From positions 96,642,848 through 96,706,847 of the forward strand of contig CM019826.1 in the NCBI GenBank assembly GCA_009763385.1: a stretch of DNA of 64,000 nt, read 5' to 3'. The stretch is from Coix lacryma-jobi var. lacryma-jobi. Its lineage: Eukaryota; Streptophyta; Magnoliopsida; Poales; Poaceae. Positions 44,764 through 56,600 of this stretch are shown in pieces. Numbering within the stretch: the first letter of the stretch is position 1; every line of letters starts with the position of its first letter. The position numbers were made by a program, and so were the translations under genes. The notes under the pieces were generated by a model, which was not told where the DNA came from, searched no databases, and worked only from the letters and a program-made list of their open reading frames with translations.

Positions 44764-45494
44764 CAGGGGTAGGGCCGTCCCAATTATTTTGAGGGCCCTT
44801 GGGCAAGTAGTAAAGGTTCAACGATATAACTTTTTAATATGACAAAAACTAAGTTATAGCATACATCTAACGTGTTTAAATAAATAAATATATTGATAAA
44901 AAATAAAGAAAACTAGAACTCTATAATAGTAACATGAAACATAGAAAATTAAAATAAATTATTTGTGGCCTACATGCCTAAGCACTCAAAAAATCCCCAG
45001 TTATTGTGCCCTCAATCACTCCCTTACTAGATGAATGGATCAACTATGGATGCAAATTGTTGGTTGCTTGATGTCTATATAAAGTTATCAACTCGAACTG
45101 TATTTGGTTGTAGAACTAAAATCAAGATGTCTAGGAAGTCTACTATCTCCTCTATCTTGTTCGGTTGTTTCTTTTTTTTCTCAGCGTCGTTGCCGTAGCG
45201 CTAGCCGCCGGTGGAGATTAAGACAAGACGAGACCGCAAATGATAGGCACATATAAAGACGCAAAATCATGGATTAGACATGAAAGTCTTGCCTGATTGA
45301 AGAACACCAAGACCTATTATACTAATAAGTGAACTAAATAGATATTATATATATATTTCTTTTTCTTTTGAGTGAAAGATATACTATATACATACACATG
45401 TACGGGCCCTCGGCCGTCGCACAGCCCGCCCCTCCCTTTGGGACGGGCTTGTCAGGGGGCCACGAGGCCGGCCAAGGAGGAGGCCCGAGCGGGC
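44764..45494. mobile_element. Possible non-autonomous hAT element
   Basis: The left end CAGGGGTAGGGCCGTCCC is roughly matched in inverse by GGGCCCGCCCCTAG near 45490. The left interior (AATTATTTTGAGGGCCCTTGGGC) resembles hAT ends I have seen in plants. I could not find an 8-bp duplication, so boundaries are uncertain. The interior is AT-rich and non-coding. Confidence 0.3.
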
Positions 45495-46460
45495 CCGCCC
45501 CTAGCCTGTCGAAGGGCGCCACAGGGCCGACCGTGACTGTGACTTCGGCTGCCGTGGAAAGATGACCTGGGTTGCCGACGAGGAAGAACCAGTGGCCAGA
45601 CGCATTAGGTGCTCAGGCGGCGGGTGGCTGGCCTCGGAGAAGCACCGACGAGTCATGGTCGGCCGAATGGTGGCACCGACAGGGAAGATTCGGTAGGGCG
45701 GCAGTAGTGAACCTAGCCGCAAGACGAGAAGGAGTCGCAAGTCGCGGGATGATGGAGGCAGTGGAGACGACGACAGCGGATGGGATGGCAGTCGCCTCTC
45801 TTCCCTTGTCTGGCGGAGGGCTTCACCAGCAGTGCGTGACCCAAGAGACCTAGTGCGAGACGACATCGACGGAGGTGGCTGGGTGCAGGCCACGGAGGCT
45901 GATATGGCAGTGGACGGCGGCGGTGTCGAGCGGGGGCGAGGTGTCCAACTGCGCGCAGCCTGTGACCCAAGTGTGGGCGAGGTGCGCTGGTGTGATAGTG
46001 TGCGAGTACAAGGAGAAAGGAGATGCACGCATGCGATCTTTGCGTGATTGCAGGGTGGATTAGTTTCACACAGAAGGAAGGAGCGCCCACAGACGAAAGA
46101 TTGTGCTGACGGAGGCAGGAGGACAAGGCGACACTGAGTTTCGTTTCCTTTTTCTGAACGCACGGAGAGGTAGGACGAGAAACCAAATAAAGATCGCACG
46201 AAAAAAATTTCACACTTTACTTTTTTTAGTTTTAGAGAAAATAAAGGGAGAAACTCTCCATTATCCGATAGTTAGAGAGAGAAGAAAAAGATAGATGGAT
46301 GAAAAAATACATTGAAATTTTATATCTTTATTATTTGAGATATAAATAGAGATATTAAGTATAAAATAGAATTAGTCTATGTTTGATGCTTCAAATCAAT
46401 ATGAAAGCATTGGAGATGAGAAGTACTCAAGTTTAGTGCCCGAAACCAAAAGCCCCTTTG
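45495..46460. other. GC-rich then AT-rich region, no recognised gene
   Basis: Frames of 232 aa (minus, 45501-46199) and 166 aa exist but are overlapping, Arg/Ser/Pro-rich and domain-free, as expected in GC-rich DNA. It may hold a first-exon fragment. From 46200 it becomes AT-rich without genes. Confidence 0.45.
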
Positions 46461-46707
46461 GGCCTTGTTTAGTTCTTACCTTAGAGCAACTCCACTGGAG
46501 TCCTTAAACAAGCCCCTATTCCAATTTTAGGAGCTCAAACCCCAAAAACCAATTCCAATGGAGTCCCTACTTGGGCTCCTATTTTTGGAGGCCTCCCAAA
46601 ATCTAGTTTGAGGCCCTCAGGAACCGGGGGCTCCTATCCTGCTCGCCCTCTCCGCTCTGCGCTCGCCCACGCTCCCCGCTCCGCCGTCGGCCCGCGCTCC
46701 CCGCTCC

Positions 46708-47340
46708 GTGCTGCCCGCTCCGCGCTGCCGCTTTTTCCTGCGGTTCTCCCCTCTGGTGAGCGTTTCTCTTCCCTCCGGCGAGCGCCTCCACCTCCCTCCA
46801 CTGTGTGAGCGCGAGCCCGCCTTCGCTCCGGCGACCTGCCTGCCCTCGACCGCGCGAGCAGGCGCCTGCCTCCGCCCCAGCTCCCTGGCACGGATCCGGC
46901 GGCGCGGTTGGGGCGGGATCCGGCGGTCCTGGTCCCCGGTTCGGCTCCTATGGACGGCAGCGTGTCCGGAGGCGGGCAACCTCCCCGTCCGTCGGTGTCT
47001 ACCACGCGACGTCGTCCTCCGTTCGTCGCGCCGCATTCCTGTCCTCCCACGTCGTCTTCTCTTGATGCCAACCTGCCTAGTCGCCAAGAACCTGCCTGGT
47101 CGACAAGGGTGCCGTCTCTCGGCGGCAGCGGCAGCGACAACAAGATGCCTTCTCCCGGCGGCGGCGGCAGTGGTGGCAGGATGCCTTCTCCAAGCAGCAG
47201 CGGCGGTGGCTTACCTCGTCGGCTCCTCAATGACCCACCTTCACTCGGCCCTCGCGCGTTGAGCTTCACAGAGCCTCACGCCTTCTATGAGATTGCCGGC
47301 GACGACTTCAGTCCCAACCATTCGACGTTTGGCTACTCGG
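46708..47340 (+). pseudogene. GC-rich coding-like exon inside the Harbinger element
   Basis: The frame at 46908-47348 (+) ends with HAFYEIAGDDFSPNHSTFGYS, immediately followed by a strong donor CG|GTGAGT (47340/47341), so it looks like a 5' exon. Upstream it is Pro/Ser/Arg-rich with Gly-Ser repeats (PSLGGSGSDNKMPSPGGGGS). It might be the N-terminus of Harbinger ORF1 or a captured host exon; I see no Myb/SANT motif to decide. Overlapping frames on both strands are compositional. Confidence 0.35.
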
Positions 47341-47397
47341 TGAGTTGAGCTAATTGATCATTTGTTTTTCTTCTATGTTTCATGTTTAGAATGCATG

Positions 47398-48105
47398 CTA
47401 GATCCATAAATCTTGTAATGCAACGGCCTCAAGGATCATGGTCGGCCCATCTTCCTTCCCCTCGTATGCTCCTCTCCACCCTACTGGGCACTTGTCACAT
47501 TTCCGATGCATGCAATCAACAGAACCAAGCATACTCGGGAACCCTCTTGCACTATTAATTGCCAACAGCCTGGCTGTGTCTTGGGCATTGGGGGCCCTCA
47601 AGTATTCTTCACCAAAGACCTCGACGACAGCCTTCACAAAATGTTTCAGACACTCAATGATGGTGCTCTCTCCCATCCTTACATACTCATCCAAGAAGTC
47701 TGCCGAAACACCGTAGGCAAGCATCCGAACGGCGGCAACAACCTTCTGTATGGGAGAGGCGCCAAGAGTTCCGACGGCATCGGGCTTCTGGCGGAAATAG
47801 TCATCATGAGACTCGACCGCATCCACTATTCGCATAAAGAGCGACTTGGATATCCGAAACCTCCTTCTGAAATGTTTCTCACTGTATACACACTGGTCCG
47901 CGAAGTAGTCCAGGTAGATGCGATTGTGACCTCCCGAAATGTCCCGTGGCACTTTGCGGCGACCCGACAACGATCCACGAAACTTTTTCTTGCGCTTATT
48001 TCTCTTGGAGCCCTCAAGAAGAACAACAATGATGAAGAGGCCATCAACATCAGATTCGTCCTCTTCATCCCACCATCGACGAACTCTAGTTCCAAACCTT
48101 GACAT
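47398..48105 (-). pseudogene. PIF/Harbinger transposase, C-terminally truncated
   Basis: A 235-aa frame starts MSRFGTRVRRWWDEEDE. It continues with SEKHFRRRFRISKSLFMRIV, a helix-turn-helix-like region (AVRMLAYGVSADFLDEYVRMGESTIIECLKHF) and the DDE start GSVDCMHRKCDKCPVGWRGAYEGKEDGPTMILEAVALQDLWI. The first catalytic Asp is in SVDCMH and the second in DLWI; a stop follows at once, so the third acidic residue and about 130-170 C-terminal residues are missing. The transposase cuts at TTA sites together with an ORF1 Myb-like partner in this superfamily. This copy cannot be active alone. Confidence 0.85.
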
Positions 48106-48358
48106 CTGTCATAGCAACAAAAAAAAAAGGTGATGTCATTTCATTTTATAAGCATAGATCAAGTGACAAAGCAATGCAAGCAACCAACCGAACCACAGCA
48201 TAACCCAACAAGCAGCATTTGTGGCTCTCAAGAAGCCAACCACCCTTTTAATTTCAGTAAGACATAATCCAAATTTATAGTCTATTGAACCAAACCAACT
48301 TGACGTCAGCAGGAATATAAGAATCCCATCGTCTGAACAAACTGTCATCGTCCATGTA
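48106..48358 (-). other. Region upstream of the Harbinger transposase
   Basis: No ORF. This is the 5' side of the transposase gene, interrupted by the chromovirus at 48359; it resumes at 62258. Confidence 0.5.
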
Positions 48359-48716
48359 TGTAACACCTCTGGTGTTTAGCATGTAATTAACTTGACATAT
48401 CATCATTATCATCATTAAGCATCTTGATCATGATTTCATGTGTATGCATTTTGCTAGTGTATCATTTTATGTGAATTACCTCTATTGCAAAAACCCTATT
48501 TAGCCCACTTCTCTCTAGGGCAAAATGGTAATTTCACCTCTGTGCCTAGCTTTGTGTAATTCTTGATCCTTTGGTGTCTTGAAGTGTTGTTGTGTTGGCC
48601 AAAGTTCAAAAATCAGAATTTGATTTTAAAATCCCTTTGCAAAACCCTGATTTCCAAATCCTGGATTTTATCCCTCTTGTTGTGATTTAAAAATTATTCA
48701 AAATTTGGGGTTGGTC

Positions 48717-49140
48717 CAAAAAGCAAAGTTGTAGATCTGTCAAAGAGAAACAACTTTGGTATTTACAAATTTTCAAGTTGCAGTACAAAGTTTTGAGTTA
48801 TTTCAAATTCAATCAAACTCCAGTTTTGTCCCCTTTTCAGTTTTCTAAATGAGTTCAAAAACTAATGAGTTTCAGGAAAAGTGTATAATAGCAAAGTTGT
48901 AGGTTTTGATAAAAGGAACAACTTTCATGTTTACAGATTTTCAAATTTCAGTTTGAAATCCAGAGTAATTTTGATTTGAATCAAGTTGAAAAAGTGTCCC
49001 CTTTACTGTTTTCAAATATTGTTCAAAAACTATTTGGAATTTGAAAATGTTCATATTGACAAAGTTGTAGATCTCGTTTTTCTGAACAACTTTGGTGTTT
49101 TGAGTTTTTGTTGCCCAGTTCAAATTTTGGAAGTAATTTG
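48717..49140 (+). repeat. Three 168-bp repeats in the chromovirus LTR U3
   Basis: The motif CAAAGTTGTAG occurs at 48724, 48892 and 49060, exactly 168 bp apart each time. In every copy it is followed 15-25 bases later by ACAACTTT, an inverted partner. The intervening sequence (TTTTCAAATTTCAG-like, CTCCAGTTTTGTCCCC/GTGTCCCCTTTACTG) is also similar. The same spacing occurs in the 3' LTR at 58524, 58692 and 58860. They lie upstream of the TATA box. Confidence 0.85.
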
Positions 49141-49509
49141 CAAATTTCTGAAACTGCTCAAAGGTCAAACCCTAGCCTAGTCTACTGTTTATCTTCTCCG
49201 GTAGGGGGGGGGGGCCCGGCCATGGCCAGCCGCCGGCGTCGCGCGTGCCGCACGCCTGGCTGCTCCCCACGCGCCTTCAACCTGTCGCCGATGTCCCCCG
49301 GTTCCCTCCGCGCCCGCACGCGAGCGCTGACCTTCTCTCCCGGCCCCTACCGCCCGCAGTTCGTCGCCGCCACGCGTTCGCCGCCGGTGAGCCGTGCGCC
49401 CGACCCTGCGCAACGAAACCGCTGACCCTCGGCCTCGCAATCGATTGCGCGTGCCTCGGCCGAACTCGTCCACATCTCTCCGAGCACTCTACCGGCCGCT
49501 AGCCGTGGC

Positions 49510-49517
49510 TATATAAA
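49510..49517 (+). promoter_or_regulatory. TATA box of the chromovirus LTR promoter
   Basis: TATATAAA in a GC-rich context (GTGGCTATATAAAGCCCGCC), the strongest TATA match in the LTR. The same box is at 59308-59315 in the 3' LTR. It would place the transcript start near 49545. Confidence 0.75.
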
Positions 49518-52457
49518 GCCCGCCGGAGCCCGAGCTCACTCACTCACCTCCGCCACCGTGGCCAGTCCACTACAGAGCTCCCGTCGCTCAACCAACTAGC
49601 TCAACAGCTCCGCCTTGATCCCGTGTAGCTTCCCCACTCCTCAATTTGGTCTCTACCGTCCCTGTTTGCCCGGCGTAACTCGCCGTTCCCATCTCCGGCG
49701 AGAAGCCCGTCGAGGTCGGGATTGTGAAATACTCCCTCTCCGGCCTTGATCATCTCCCTCCGACCCCCGCATCACCTTCCTTACCCCTTTGCGCCTCTGA
49801 CTGACCCCTTGCGGTCACTTGTGTCGCGCAGGATCGCCGAGTCGACGATCGCCGCCGTAAAGTTCCCGCCGGTCACCGTCGACCACCTCCCTCCGTTCAT
49901 CCCCTTCCCTCGCCGAGCCGCTTAATCGACTCACGGTGAGCTCCTGAAGCCTCCCACCTCCTCGGTTTCGCCTGAGACACCTCGTCGTGGCCGGCGTAGC
50001 AGCGCCGCCGTCGTCGGTGGTCGCCGGCAAACGGAGGAGAAGAACAGTGCCGTTTTCGATTTTTCTCATACATGTGAATAGTGTTCAGATTTCTTCTTTT
50101 TGTGTGATTTTCTGTGTTGATCCATAAATTCTGAAAATTTTGTGGTAGACTCTTTATGCTCTGAAGTATTTTATAAAAATATAAAACTTGACTTTCCTGC
50201 AAAAATTTGAAAATGAAAAATTCCCCTTTTAATTGAAAAATGAAGGCTTTGGTATTTTTAGAGAGTGTTCTGTAGCTCCAAAAATCTTGAGATTAATTTT
50301 GCAAGCTAGTTGTGTCATGATGAGTCTCTGGTAAAATTTTGAAGTCATTTGGAGCAAGTTGATTTTTGAGCTTTATTTTAATTAAGGAATAGTGCCTTTT
50401 GTTAATTAAATGTCTAGATTTAATTGAGCACCTTAATGACCTCCAAAAATTATGAAATTTGTTTTGCCATATACTTGTACCCTAATGAACTTGTGTGATT
50501 AATTTGGTAATTTTTGGAGCACCTTCATAAAATGACCTTTTTAAATAATTAAGAAAAATAGAAAAGGTGATTAGGGTTAGCGTTGAATGCCCTGCAATGT
50601 GACTTTTGGGATTGCTTGATGTTCATAGACCCCTACCCTTTGGTCTATGATGTTTGTGATAACTATGTTTGGTTGATGCTTAGGATAGTTATGATAAAGT
50701 CTAGTTTAATCAATTGGCTTAAGGAAGAAATGGTTAACTTTTCATGCTCAACCTAGATTTCGATTATGCCTTGCCTAAGAGTAATCTTGAATTAGTGGTA
50801 CTGTCATGAACCTTAAGTCCATGTCATCATTCTCATGAGCATTCATCATTGCATCCGTATAGTTGACGAAGAAGGCCCTGAAGTCGAGGTAGCCACCGAA
50901 GGATCTGTCCCCGAGGCAACCCCGAGCTCCGACGCCTATACCTACCCTGAGTCTGCTCTTTTTGCCGTCCAAGGCAAGCCCCGGTGCATTTAACCCTACC
51001 TTGCTTTTATAAATGTTTTCCTTAAATGTTTTGAGTTAAATTATTGCATTAGGTTGATAGGAGTTGAGTGAAATCCTATCTGATGCATTATCTACCTTGA
51101 CCAATGATACACCTGATACCTGTTTTTCAAAAACTGTTTGCAAAATGCTTAGCAATGCTATATGATAGATTTGCAATAAAAATGCCAATTTCAAAAGTGT
51201 GATCACTTTAAGAACCTTTATGGGAATTTCTGGTTTACTCCCACTATTGGCTAAGTATCTGATCCGTACCTAGTCAATGGGAAGGAGAGGTTGTCCTTGC
51301 GTACGGTGCCGTCATGTTGTAGTCCGGGACTCAACAGTTGACACCGACCGGGACAGGGTTGGAAAACTGACAGGACATGTACTCTTGGGTTAGAGTCCCG
51401 AGGTGCTTGTCGCTGGCTGGAAAATTTTAGGGACCACCTGTATGGGGGCCTGCTGACTAAGACTTGCAACTATTCACATACTACGGAAAGCTTCGGCTCC
51501 GAGGAATCCTTTATTGGACCGACAACCGCGCACTGGGAGTGGAGAGATGGCGGAAGTAGCATGTACCCACGTGGGTTAGAGTCCCGGATTGGAGTGGTGT
51601 ACTGTACTTCCGGGTGGCGTAGGACCGGGCCCAATCTTGGAGGAATCGTGGTAGACGAGTTGGCATATGCAAGCTTGGGTGCTACATATGCAGTGTGGAT
51701 AGGGACCCTCAGCTGAGTATTATTTATCCGGATTAACGCTGCTCCTCGGTTATGGAGACTTAGTCACTGACTGTCAACAGGGAGTGGTTCTCAACTAGGT
51801 CTGTTTTTGGAAAGTAAAATGAATCAAGGATTATGTTGGAACAAGGAATACCGAATCTTTCAAAATAAAAATAAGGTTTACCAAAAATGCTTTTCTGCAA
51901 AATACTTGAACTTGCTTAAGCCTTACCTTGACTACCCTAAGCCTGCATTCCTGAGTCTTCTCCCTTTTCTTTAGTCGGGTAAGTCTTGTTGAGTACCTTT
52001 GTACTCAGGGTTCTTTTACCCATGTTGCAGGTATGGCAGATTCCTCAGTATGCCTTGGACCCTGCTGTGTGACTGTTGTTCAGGAAGAGGCCGATGAGGC
52101 CGATGAGTGATTATTCACCCTCGGGCTGGGTGATGTATCTTTATCTTTTAGTTGTTGTCATATGCTACCCTGCCAACTCTATCTATTTGAACTATGGTCT
52201 GTAATAACTTCACTTTAATGTTATGTTGAACCCTGGTTTGTAAAACTATTGTTATTTAAGTCTTCCGCTATTTACTCCGATGTTATTTGTCAAAATGTTC
52301 AAGAGATTGTAACTGAATTGTGAGATGATCCTGCGGACATCGGGCACTGATGTAGCCCAGTGGCGAACCCGGTCTTAATCTCTTGGCTGTACGGATCGAC
52401 TGTCAGTGGTTGATAGTGATCAGTGGGCCATGGGGTTAGGGTCGTTACGTCACAGAG

Positions 52458-52469
52458 TGGTATCAGAGC
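52458..52469 (+). other. Primer-binding site, initiator Met tRNA
   Basis: TGGTATCAGAGC starts three bases after the 5' LTR. It is the classical complement of the plant initiator methionine tRNA 3' end, used to prime minus-strand cDNA. Confidence 0.92.
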
Positions 52470-52782
52470 ATCTCACTACGACGTTGCAATCTTTTTGCGA
52501 AAAACTTCAAAAGGTTTTTGAGTCCAAAAACTAAACTTGACTATTTTGAGTCCAAATTGCTTCTCTCATCTCATCTTGTCTTCGGCAACTAGTAGCAAGA
52601 CAACTTGTTTAAGCCCTATGTACTTTACCTTAACAGTTGCATTGCCTTGTTCCGTAGGAACGAATCATGCATCATGTCATAATCACTTAAGATAATAACT
52701 TCCTCTCTAAGTCTGTTGGGTTAGTATACCTTTTCCTTTTCTTGCTAGCCTTATGCTTCTCTTCTATCTATCTGATCCAGAC

Positions 52783-53391
52783 ATGGCCCGTATCAAGTTC
52801 ACCGCGCGCAAGTCGACTGGACCGCATGGTGTGCCGCGTCACCAACTGGCGCCACGCACCGGAGAAGAGACTGGAGAATCCTCCAATGGACGTCGTTTTC
52901 CCCGTCAGACCCGCAAGCAGTTGAAGGAGGAGATCAAGAATCTCAAGGCTGAGATGGAGAACATGGAGCGTGACTTCTACCTTTCCCGCCTGGAGTTCTA
53001 CGAGGCACGAGCCGCTCTTGAGGAAGCTAACCAGAATGTGGTCCGCGCTATCCAGCAGCGTGACGCAACCTGGATCCGCGAGGACGTCACCAGAGCCCAG
53101 CTCCATGGACTGCAGCAGTACACTGCCCAGATTGAGCAGTACAATGATATGCTTCACGAGGAGGTACACCAACTGCACAACCAACTTCACCCCGTGATTC
53201 CACCTGTTGCTGAGGATCCAGAAGATGGAGTCGTGGAGGAACCTGAAGTAGAACATGAGCCAGTCCAGAATGAAGAAGTGGAACCTGCTGAAGATGTTCA
53301 CGTTGAGGATGAAGATGAGGAGGAAGAGCCTGAGCTCATCATCGAAGATGATGATGACGATGAAGAGATGATCATCATCGATGACGACTAG
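52783..53391 (+). CDS. ORF0: histone H3-tail-like N-terminus, coiled coil, acidic tail
   Basis: From ATG 52783 (G at -3, G at +4) the product is 202 aa, starting MARIKFTARKSTG and shortly after PRHQLA. Canonical H3 after Met removal is ARTKQTARKSTGG...APRKQLA, so residues 1, 2, 4 and 6-12, then PR-QLA with one inserted residue, coincide; Lys at the K4 and K9 positions and the ARKS context are kept. Residues about 45-145 are Lys/Glu/Leu-rich and likely coiled coil (LKEEIKNLKAEMENMERDF). The last about 45 residues are strongly acidic. The rest is not histone: no histone fold. An in-frame ATG at 52753 has a poor context and lies inside a probable splice acceptor (CTATCTGATCCAG|AC), favouring 52783. 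Function unknown; a chromatin-mimicry role is inference. Confidence 0.85.
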   Translation: MARIKFTARKSTGPHGVPRHQLAPRTGEETGESSNGRRFPRQTRKQLKEEIKNLKAEMENMERDFYLSRLEFYEARAALEEANQNVVRAIQQRDATWIREDVTRAQLHGLQQYTAQIEQYNDMLHEEVHQLHNQLHPVIPPVAEDPEDGVVEEPEVEHEPVQNEEVEPAEDVHVEDEDEEEEPELIIEDDDDDEEMIIIDDD

Positions 53392-53621
53392 ATTCCTAGT
53401 GTCTGTACCATCTGCTCACCTAAAGCCTTAAGTCTAGGTTTGGGGCGTTAGTTGGTCTTCTGTCTAGTCGAGTTTGTATCTTGTCTTGTACCTTTCCTTT
53501 GTCAGTCTATGGTTATCTATCGAACCTCTGTATCAGTTATCTACCCTTGCATCAATGAATCTTATCAGTCAGTGTCGTTCAAAATCAATCTTTGGATGCT
53601 AAGTTCCCAAACTCTTAACAG

Positions 53622-56600
53622 ATGCCTGTGAACACCCGCGCTGGAGCCGGAAGTTCCGGAGGTGCCAACCTTCCAAACCCTCCACCAGTCCCTGCTACCC
53701 TGGCAGATGCCATTGCAGCTTTGGCCGCCGCTGCCAACCTAATGGCTCAGAACCAAGGACAGCAGAATGTTGGTCACCGTGGTCGTCTCAACCAAGAGAC
53801 CACCTATGTAGAGTTCACGGAAACCCGTCCACCGGTTTTCACCAGAGCCGATGAACCCCTCGAAGCTGATGATTGGCTCCGCACCATGGAGCAGAAGTTT
53901 GGTCTCATCCGATGCACTGAAATCCAGAAGCCCCGGTTCGCTTCTCAGCAGCTCCGTGGTCCCGCAAGTGCTTGGTATGCCAACCTGTTGGCTGCCCAGC
54001 CTGAAGGTCACCAGCTGACCTGGGAAGAGTTCCGCACCGCTTTCCGTGCACACCACATCCCATCAGGTCTGATGAAGATGAAGCTTGATCAGTTCCTAGC
54101 CCTGCAGCAGAAGGAATCCACAGTGATGCAGTATGTGGGTCAGTTCAACCACCTGAGCCAGTATGCCTCCGACTATGTCAACACGGATGAGAAGAAGAGA
54201 GATTGTTTTCTCAGGGGTCTGCACCCTAAGATTCGCAGAGGTCTATCCAACAACCTCAACGGATCTTATCATGATGTCGTTGATCGTGCTGTCGCTTTCG
54301 AGGAAAGTAACCGCCAGTACCAAGAGGAGAAGAAGAAGAAGAAGGCTGGGTCTAGCAGCTTCTCCAGCAACCATAAGCGCCCAAGAATCATCTATCACCC
54401 CAGCCACCACCAAAACCGTGCCCCATACCCTCATCAGCAAGTGGTCGTTCGTACCGCGGCCACCACTCATAATGCCAACCAGCAAAGTGCCACTCAGCCG
54501 AACGCCCCAGGTGTTCGTGTCACCGCCCCTCAAACAGCTTACAACCATCCATGCTACAACTGTGGCCAAGTTGGTCACTGGTCTCGCGATTGCCCAAAAC
54601 CAAAGAAGAATGCCCAGCATGCACAGAAAGGCCCTGGAGGATCACAGCAGCAGCACCGTGCACCGCAGCAGCACGTCCAGAAGGGCAAGTTTGTCAAGAA
54701 GCACGGGCAAGTCTACTTCACCACCGTCAGTAACATCCCAGAAGGAGAGCCCGTCATGCTCGGTAGGTTCCCTGTTGCCAATCATCCTGCAGTCGTCTTG
54801 TTTGATTCTGGTGCATCGCATTCCTTCATCAGTCGCACTTTTGTCATCAAGCATGAGTTACCCATGGGGGAGTTAACAGAAAGTTTCTGTATACTTTCGC
54901 CTGGAGGGCGGATAAATACTAAGGAAGTGGTTCGCAGTATACCAGTAATGTTGGGGGAACATGTCTTTCCTACCACCATGATAGTACTGCGTAATCAAGA
55001 GATAGATGTCATCTTAGGCATGAATTGGATGTGTCAGTATAAAGCCATGATAGACATCTTGAATAGAGTTGTGAGAGTGGATATTCCTAACAGCACTTCC
55101 AAACTCCTTCTCCAACTTCCTATGCCTCAAAGACCAGCAACCACCCAGTTGAATACCGCCTGTGTTCCGGAAGTCAGGGATATTCCCGTGGTCTGTGAGT
55201 TCCCTGATGTCTTCCCAGAAGATCTACCTGGTCTGCCTCCCGACCGTGATGTTGAGTTTGCCATAGAGCTAAAGCCCGGGACTGCTCCTATATCCCGTAG
55301 AGCTTATCGAATGCCTCCCAGAGAGTTGGCAAAGCTGAAGGTCCAATTGCAAGAGCTATTGGACAAGGGTCTCATTCGCCCAAGTTCATCTCCTTGGGGC
55401 TGTCCTGCTATCTTTGTGAAGAAGAAGGACAAAAGTCTTCGTCTGTGCGTTGACTATCGCCCACTCAATGAGGTCACCATCAAGAATAAATATCCCTTGC
55501 CTCGCATTGACCTTCTTTTTGATCAGTTGTCTGGAGCCAGAGTGTTCTCCAAGATTGATCTCAGATCTGGCTATCATCAAATAAAAATCCGTCCAGAAGA
55601 CATTCCTAAAACAGCTTTCACCACCAGATATGGCCTATATGAGTACTTGGTCATGTCCTTTGGCTTGACCAATGCCCCCGCTCATTTCATGTATCTCATG
55701 AACTCTGTGTTCATGCCAGAGCTCGATAAATTTGTAGTCGTGTTCATTGACGACATCCTTGTCTATTCAAGAACTCCTGAAGATCACGCCAAGCATCTTC
55801 GAATCGTTCTCTCTCGTCTCAGAGATCACCAGCTGTATGCCAAGTTCAGTAAATGTGAATTCTGGCTAGATCGAATTCAATTCCTTGGTCATGTCCTGTC
55901 CGCTGAAGGTGTGTCAGTTGACCCTGAAAAGGTGGCAGATATCTTGGATTGGAAGCCACCTACCACTGTCCGCGAAGTTCGCAGCTTCATGGGAATGGCT
56001 GGGTACTATCGTCGTTTCATCCCAGATTTCTCCAGAGTCGCCAAGCCTATCACAGAGTTGTTGAAGAATTCCGTGGATTTCGTTTGGTCACCAGCCTGTG
56101 AGCAAGCCTTTCAAGCCCTGAAGAAACTGTTAACTACATCACCAGTCCTAGCTCAACCGGATATCGAGAAACCCTTCGATGTATACTGTGATGCATCTGG
56201 TACTGGTTTGGGCTGTGTTTTGATGCAAGAAGGACGAGTAATTGCTTATGCCTCACGACAGCTTAAGCGACATGAGGAAAACTACCCAACCCATGACCTT
56301 GAGCTAGCAGCAGTCGTGCATGCCTTGAAGATTTGGCGTCACTATCTGTTGGGCAGTACCTGTAATATGTATACGGATCACAAGAGCCTGAAGTATATCT
56401 TCACTCAAGAAGAGTTGAATATGAGGCAGAGAAGATGGCTTGAGTTGATTAAAGATTATGATCTCGAAGTACATTACCATCCTGGTAAGGCAAATGTAGT
56501 TGCCGATGCCCTCAGTCGCAAGTCATACTGCAACTGTCTGACGACAAAGCCCTATGATCTTTCCTTGTGCCATGAACTTGAAAGGATGGGTATCGAAATG

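Larger units (their letters stand above)
48359..52454 (+). repeat. 5' LTR of the chromovirus (4,096 bp)
   Basis: It is AT-rich at first, with three 168-bp repeats (about 48717-49170). A G homopolymer at 49204-49213 precedes a GC-rich block with TATATAAA at 49510-49517. Long AT-rich and mixed stretches follow. ORFs within (for example 49189-49502 and 49815-50202) recur identically in the other LTR and show no protein domain, so I do not call them genes. Compared with 58159-62252 I see a 2-bp indel (CCCGG/CGG near 49215) and one C/T change (49853 versus about 59643). Confidence 0.95.

Noticed and set aside
45501..46199. 232-aa minus-strand frame considered as a host gene
   Set aside because: Low-complexity Ser/Pro/Arg composition, overlapping frames and no family resemblance; left as unassigned.
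49189..50202. Several ORFs of 65-105 aa in the GC-rich part of the chromovirus LTR, both strands
   Set aside because: They recur in the other LTR simply because LTRs are duplicates; frames overlap on both strands and show no domain.
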